DNA from: an uncultured Clostridium sp.
GTDB taxonomy: Bacteria > Bacillota > Clostridia > Lachnospirales > Lachnospiraceae
Direction of reading: 5' to 3'
DNA length: 64,000 nt
NCBI GenBank assembly: GCA_902496665.1
Contig: CABVBU010000003.1
Location: forward strand, 1-64,000
The first letter of the stretch is position 1. Every line of letters starts with the position of its first letter. Both the position numbers and the translations under genes were made by a program. Of the stretch, positions 60,318 through 64,000 are shown piece after piece. The notes beneath the pieces are model-generated. The model saw only the letters and a program-made list of their open reading frames with translations, did no database searches and had not been told where the DNA came from.

Positions 60318-61337
60318 ATGGCAGTTAAAGTTGCGATTAATGGTTTTGGCCGTATTGGCCGTCTTGCATTCAGACAGATGTTTGGCGCAGAGGGATTCGA
60401 GATCGTTGCGATCAACGACTTAACCTCTCCGGAGATGCTCGCACACCTTTTAAAATATGATTCCACACAGGGCAGATACGCTCTTGCGGATACAGTTTCC
60501 TACGGTGAGGATTCCATCACTGTTGATGGCAAAGAGATCAAGATCTACGCGAAAGCAAACGCAGCAGAGCTTCCGTGGGGCGAGATCGGTGTAGACGTTG
60601 TTCTTGAGTGCACAGGCTTCTACACATCCAAAGCAAAAGCACAGGCTCATATCGATGCAGGCGCTAAGCACGTTATCATTTCCGCTCCGGCAGGAAACGA
60701 TCTTCCGACAATCGTTTACAACGTAAACCACGAGACATTAAGCAAAGATGACCACATCATCTCCGCTGCTTCCTGTACAACAAACTGCCTCGCTCCGATG
60801 GCAAAGGCATTAAACGATTCTTATCCGATCCAGTCCGGTATCATGTGCACAATCCACGCTTACACAGGCGACCAGATGACACTTGACGGACCGCAGAGAA
60901 AGGGCGACAAGAGAAGAAGCCGTGCAGCAGCGATTAACATCGTTCCGAACAGCACAGGCGCTGCAAAGGCAATCGGCCTTGTAATTCCGGAATTAAACGG
61001 CAAGCTCATCGGTTCCGCTCAGCGTGTTCCTACACCGACAGGTTCCACAACAATCTTAACAGCTGTTGTTAAGGGCCAGCCGACAAAGGAATCCATCAAC
61101 GCAGCAATGAAGGCAGCTTCCAACGAGTCCTTCGGCTACAACACAGATGAGATCGTTTCCAGCGATATCGTTGGTATGAGATACGGTTCTCTCTTCGATG
61201 CAACACAGACAATGGTTCTCCCGATCGACGAGAACACATCTGAGGTTCAGGTTGTATCCTGGTACGACAACGAGAACTCCTACACAAGCCAGATGGTTCG
61301 TACAATTAAGCACTTCGGAAAGCTGTTAAATGCTTAA
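60318..61337 (+). CDS. gapA: glyceraldehyde-3-phosphate dehydrogenase (NAD type)
   Basis: A 339-residue glycolytic enzyme. N-terminal KVAINGFGRIGRLAFR binds the dinucleotide, and Asp34 in AINDLT favours NAD. The active Cys153 lies in SAASCTTNCLAPMAK and the His in a segment beginning GIMCTIHAYTGDQ. WYDNENSYTSQMV closes the protein. AGGAGG precedes the ATG. Codon use is strongly biased, as expected for an abundant protein. First of gapA-pgk-tpiA. Confidence 0.98.
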   Translation: MAVKVAINGFGRIGRLAFRQMFGAEGFEIVAINDLTSPEMLAHLLKYDSTQGRYALADTVSYGEDSITVDGKEIKIYAKANAAELPWGEIGVDVVLECTGFYTSKAKAQAHIDAGAKHVIISAPAGNDLPTIVYNVNHETLSKDDHIISAASCTTNCLAPMAKALNDSYPIQSGIMCTIHAYTGDQMTLDGPQRKGDKRRSRAAAINIVPNSTGAAKAIGLVIPELNGKLIGSAQRVPTPTGSTTILTAVVKGQPTKESINAAMKAASNESFGYNTDEIVSSDIVGMRYGSLFDATQTMVLPIDENTSEVQVVSWYDNENSYTSQMVRTIKHFGKLLNA

Positions 61338-61374
61338 TCGGTCCACAGAAATTGTGACAAAATAGACTCACTGA

Positions 61375-61408
61375 GGGGTCCGGTCTGTTGAGGACCGGAT
61401 CCCTTTTT
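61375..61408 (+). terminator. hairpin terminator between gapA and pgk
   Basis: GGGGTCCGGTC (61375-61385) pairs with GACCGGATCCC (61393-61403, one G-T pair), followed by five T. It could allow gapA to be expressed in excess over pgk-tpiA. Confidence 0.8.
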
Positions 61409-61512
61409 CACGTGGAAAGCGCGCGAAAGCCTGCTTCCCGCGATAGACTCCGGCGGCTGCCGTGGGTCGGAAGACAGATGTCTGTCAGAAAATATCAAGG
61501 AGGAATTCCGAC

Positions 61513-62736
61513 ATGTCTTTAAATAAGAAAACAGTTGATGATATCAACGTAAAAGGTAAAAGAGTTTTAGTCCGCTGCGATTTCAACGTACCGCTTAAGA
61601 ACGGCGAGATCACAGACGAGACACGTATCAACGCGGCTCTCCCGACGATCCAGAAGCTGATCAACGATGGCGGCAAGGTAATTCTCTGCTCCCACCTCGG
61701 AAAAGTTAAAAACGGCCCGAACGAGGGAGAATCCCTTGCACCGGTTGCAAAGAGCCTTTCCGCAAAGCTCGGTAAGGAAGTTGTATTCGTTTCCGATTAC
61801 AACGTAACCGGCGAGGCTGCAACAAAGGCAGTGGAAGCGATGAAAGAGGGGGACGTAGTCCTTCTTCAGAATACACGTTTCCGCGGTGCTGAGGAGACAA
61901 AGAACGGCGAGGAGTTCAGCAAAGAGCTCGCGGATCTCGCAGACGATTATGTATGCGACGCATTCGGTTCTTCCCACAGAGCACACGCTTCCGTAGCTGG
62001 TGTTACAAAATTCATCTCCGCAAAGGGCGGCTCCAATGTTGTCGGATACCTGATGGAGAAAGAGATCGCGTTCCTTGGAAATGCGGTTGAGAACCCGGTT
62101 CGTCCGTTCGTAGCGATCCTCGGCGGTGCAAAGGTTGCTGATAAGTTAAACGTAATCTCCAACCTGCTTGAGAAGTGCGATACCCTCATCATCGGCGGCG
62201 GCATGGCCTACACCTTCTTAAAGGCACAGGGCAAGGAGATCGGTAAGTCCTTAGTTGACGATACAAAGATCGACTACTGTAAGGAGATGATGGAGAAGGC
62301 AGAAAAGCTTGGAAAGAAGCTTCTTCTCCCGGTTGATACAACCGTTGTTGCTGAATTCCCGAACCCGATCGACGCACCGGTTGAGGTTGAGTACGTTTCC
62401 GTAGACGCGATCCCGGCAGACAAAGAGGGCGTTGATATCGGACCGGAGACTTGCAAGCTCTACACAGAAGCTGTAAAGAGCGCGAAGACGGTTGTATGGA
62501 ACGGACCGATGGGCGTATTTGAGAACCCGACTCTCGCTGCAGGTACCATCGCGGTTGCGAAAGCACTTGCTGAGACAGACGCTACAACGATCATCGGCGG
62601 CGGCGATTCCGCGGCAGCAGTCAACCAGCTCGGCTTCGGTGACAAGATGAGCCACATCTCCACAGGCGGCGGCGCATCCTTAGAGTTCCTGGAAGGAAAA
62701 GAGCTTCCGGGCGTTGCGGCGGCTGACGACAAATAA
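61513..62736 (+). CDS. pgk: phosphoglycerate kinase
   Basis: A 407-residue enzyme that transfers phosphate from 1,3-bisphosphoglycerate to ADP. RVLVRCDFNVPLKNGEITDETRI is the N-terminal signature; SHLGKVKNGPNEGESLAPVA, LLQNTRFRGAEETKN and AFGSSHRAHASVAGV follow; the nucleotide domain has FVAILGGAKVADK, VWNGPMGVFENP and IIGGGDSAAAV. The ATG at 61513 follows AAGGAGG. Length is a little above average. It lies after gapA and before tpiA and is followed by a family A repeat. Confidence 0.97.
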   Translation: MSLNKKTVDDINVKGKRVLVRCDFNVPLKNGEITDETRINAALPTIQKLINDGGKVILCSHLGKVKNGPNEGESLAPVAKSLSAKLGKEVVFVSDYNVTGEAATKAVEAMKEGDVVLLQNTRFRGAEETKNGEEFSKELADLADDYVCDAFGSSHRAHASVAGVTKFISAKGGSNVVGYLMEKEIAFLGNAVENPVRPFVAILGGAKVADKLNVISNLLEKCDTLIIGGGMAYTFLKAQGKEIGKSLVDDTKIDYCKEMMEKAEKLGKKLLLPVDTTVVAEFPNPIDAPVEVEYVSVDAIPADKEGVDIGPETCKLYTEAVKSAKTVVWNGPMGVFENPTLAAGTIAVAKALAETDATTIIGGGDSAAAVNQLGFGDKMSHISTGGGASLEFLEGKELPGVAAADDK

Positions 62737-62751
62737 TGAATGAAACCAGTA

Positions 62752-62884
62752 CACCGTGCGCCGGAACAGGTGTGGAAGGGCGCTGCAAGCTCGCTTGCAC
62801 AAGCCCTTTCAGGTCTGTTCCGGTATAGGGGGCACGCCCCCGGCTTCTTGTTTTTATGAAATAAAAACAAGAAGATGCACGGTG
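62752..62884. repeat. family A nested-hairpin element, copy 3 (pgk-tpiA gap), best preserved
   Basis: Enclosed by CACCGTGC (62752-62759) and GCACGGTG (62877-62884). Inside: outer stem CCGGAACAG/CTGTTCCGG, inner stem GAAGGGC/GCCCTTTC, core GCTGCAAGC, TC, GCTTGCACAA; then GGGGGC, AC, GCCCCC (62828-62841); then a 14-bp palindrome CTTCTTGTTTTTAT/ATAAAAACAAGAAG. All three modules of copies 1 and 2 are present in the same order. Confidence 0.78.
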
Positions 62885-63010
62885 GGGAGCAAATGTACGC
62901 ATTTACTTCCCTGGCTGTAAATATTATAGTGTCCGAGATTCCAGATCCGGGGCGGTGATCCCGTCCCGGATTTTGTGATATAATATTGGTATATATGGGG
63001 GTAGATAACC

Positions 63011-63760
63011 ATGGCAAGAAAGAAAATTATCGCTGGAAACTGGAAAATGAACATGACTCCGTCCGAGGCAGTGGCACTCGTTGAGACATTAAAGCCGCTC
63101 GTTAAGACGGAGGAAGCGGACGTTGTATTCTGCGTACCGGCTATCGACATCATTCCTGTCGTAAAGGCATGCGAGGGAACAAATATCGAGGTTGGCGCTG
63201 AGAATATGTATTTCGAGGAGAAGGGCGCATACACAGGCGAGATCTCCCCGAATATGCTGACAGATGCCGGCGTAAAATATGTGATCATCGGACATTCCGA
63301 GAGAAGAGAGTACTTTGCTGAGACAGATGAGACCGTCAATAAGAAAGTCTTAAAGGCATTCGAGCATGGACTGACCCCGATCATCTGCTGCGGTGAGACT
63401 CTTACCCAGAGAGAACAGGGAATCACTCTTGACTGGATCCGCAAGCAGGTAAAGATCGCGTTCCAGAACGTGACAGCAGATCAGGCAAAGACTGCTGTGA
63501 TTGCTTACGAGCCGATCTGGGCGATCGGAACTGGAAAGACAGCTACCACAGAGCAGGCTGAGGAAGTCTGCGGAGCAATCCGTGCGTGCATCGGCGAGAT
63601 CTACGACGAGGCAACAAAGGAAGCGATCCGCATCCAGTACGGCGGATCTGTAAACGCCGGAAACGCGGCAGAACTCTTCGCACAGCCGGATATCGACGGA
63701 GGACTTGTCGGCGGCGCGTCCTTAAAGGCTGATTTCGGAAAGATCGTTAATTACAAATAA
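63011..63760 (+). CDS. tpiA: triosephosphate isomerase
   Basis: A 249-residue TIM-barrel enzyme that interconverts dihydroxyacetone phosphate and glyceraldehyde 3-phosphate. N-terminal IIAGNWKMN gives the Asn and Lys residues, IIGHSERREYF the catalytic His, AYEPIWAIGTGKTAT the catalytic Glu and the flexible loop, and YGGSVNAGNA with GLVGGASLK the phosphate site. TGGGGGT-type sequence precedes the ATG. A gpmI or eno gene may lie beyond the window. Confidence 0.98.
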   Translation: MARKKIIAGNWKMNMTPSEAVALVETLKPLVKTEEADVVFCVPAIDIIPVVKACEGTNIEVGAENMYFEEKGAYTGEISPNMLTDAGVKYVIIGHSERREYFAETDETVNKKVLKAFEHGLTPIICCGETLTQREQGITLDWIRKQVKIAFQNVTADQAKTAVIAYEPIWAIGTGKTATTEQAEEVCGAIRACIGEIYDEATKEAIRIQYGGSVNAGNAAELFAQPDIDGGLVGGASLKADFGKIVNYK

Positions 63761-63846
63761 ATATCATATATGCGGGAAGAGATTCCCGGCGGTATGAATA
63801 TGCAGTTTACATAAAACTGCAAGGGAAATAACAGGAAAAATTTTGA

Positions 63847-63890
63847 GCGCTGTGTCATGGAAAATGGGCTGTGACACAGCGCCTTTTATT
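63847..63890 (+). terminator. terminator after tpiA
   Basis: GCGCTGTGTCA (63847-63857) and TGACACAGCGC (63872-63882) form a perfect stem with TTTTATT after it. Confidence 0.88.
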
Positions 63891-63907
63891 TACGCGAACA
63901 ACGAGCC

Positions 63908-63957
63908 AAAGTCCGCGCTTGCGCGAGACCTTGGCGACTGTCGTGATAACAAGGGGA
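63908..63957. repeat. two adjacent nested dyads at the window end
   Basis: First, GCCAAAGTC pairs with GACCTTGGC around CGCGCTTGCGCGA (about 63911-63936). Then ACAAGGGGAAAC pairs with GTTTTCACTTGT around TCGCGAAGCGT (about 63949-63985). Both follow the rule of a longer stem around a short GC-rich core, as in the other repeats. No gene is seen after 63760. Confidence 0.5.
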
Positions 63958-64000
63958 AACTCGCGAAGCGTGTTTTCACTTGTTTACGATTTACAATAGT

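Noticed and set aside
1..64000. tRNA, rRNA, prophage, insertion sequence or replication origin
   Set aside because: No tRNA-like cloverleaf, rRNA core sequence, phage structural gene, intact transposase gene or DnaA-box cluster was recognised by reading. Short RNAs may be missed without a search.

Overview
The window is a gene-dense, mid-GC chromosomal segment of a Gram-positive anaerobe of the Clostridia, most likely a Lachnospiraceae member. The evidence is the HrcA/CIRCE-controlled hrcA-grpE-dnaK-dnaJ operon, IreB, a DUF1292 protein, RNase J, single-chain glycyl-tRNA synthetase, a ThiI without a rhodanese domain, a Crh-like HPr, and small families (DUF3842, DUF1836, a DUF5721-like protein) typical of this group. 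The species cannot be named from the sequence alone. No tRNA, rRNA, CRISPR array, prophage or insertion sequence was seen.

Layout. 1-1047: a minus-strand secreted 3D-domain protein. 1205-6466: heat-shock operon with a near-consensus promoter and CIRCE. 6557-7797: a scar holding two broken genes (the tail of an Rpn/PD-(D/E)XK-type protein and a 5'-truncated 2-hydroxyacid dehydrogenase) between dnaJ and prmA. 8107-12544: prmA-rsmE, then cysteine desulfurase-thiI (sulfur delivery to tRNA). 12556-14319: a Crh-like gene divergent from mtaB. 14421-21469: ireB-ruvX-DUF1292-fur-rnj-mltG-like-trmR-trhP-ydcF, which resembles the Bacillus yrzL-yrrK-yrzB-yrrL-yrrM-yrrN order with fur and RNase J placed inside. 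21702-33102: an M16C protease, era-recO-lipoprotein-glyS, maf, a PrsA-like foldase and an M3 peptidase. 33440-40571: a VanRS-like two-component pair, a large exported/membrane protein with an ABC exporter pair, and endonuclease IV. 40662-44198: an SPFH / zinc-ribbon / TPM-domain trio resembling Bacillus ydjI-ydjG-ydjH, with a frameshift in the TPM gene. 44202-46780: panE, a DUF3842 protein and an M23 peptidase. 46880-51766: a PTS block (EIICBA, HPr, EI) and a HAD phosphatase. 51961-59907: a TrpR-like regulator, then on the minus strand DUF1836, an orphan TAXI binding lipoprotein, two tandem gltS paralogues and a DcuSR/CitAB-type two-component system. 60318-63760: gapA-pgk-tpiA glycolytic genes.

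The least explained signal is a set of dispersed, nested inverted-repeat elements. Family A occurs three times (4920, 18006, 62752), each just after the stop codon of dnaK, rnj or pgk and before the next gene. A composite B-D-C element lies after ydcF (21475) and, in expanded form, after the M16C protease gene (24637), with a solo C module upstream of the sensor kinase (59944). In all of these the outer stems differ between copies yet remain base-paired while the loop cores stay constant, which suggests selection or propagation of structure. A second notable point is the split of HPr function: the PTS-operon HPr keeps His15 but has Lys at position 46, while the stand-alone paralogue keeps the Ser46-type motif and lacks the His.

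Start sites were chosen from ribosome-binding sites and family N-termini. Family assignments rest on motif recognition, with no database search.
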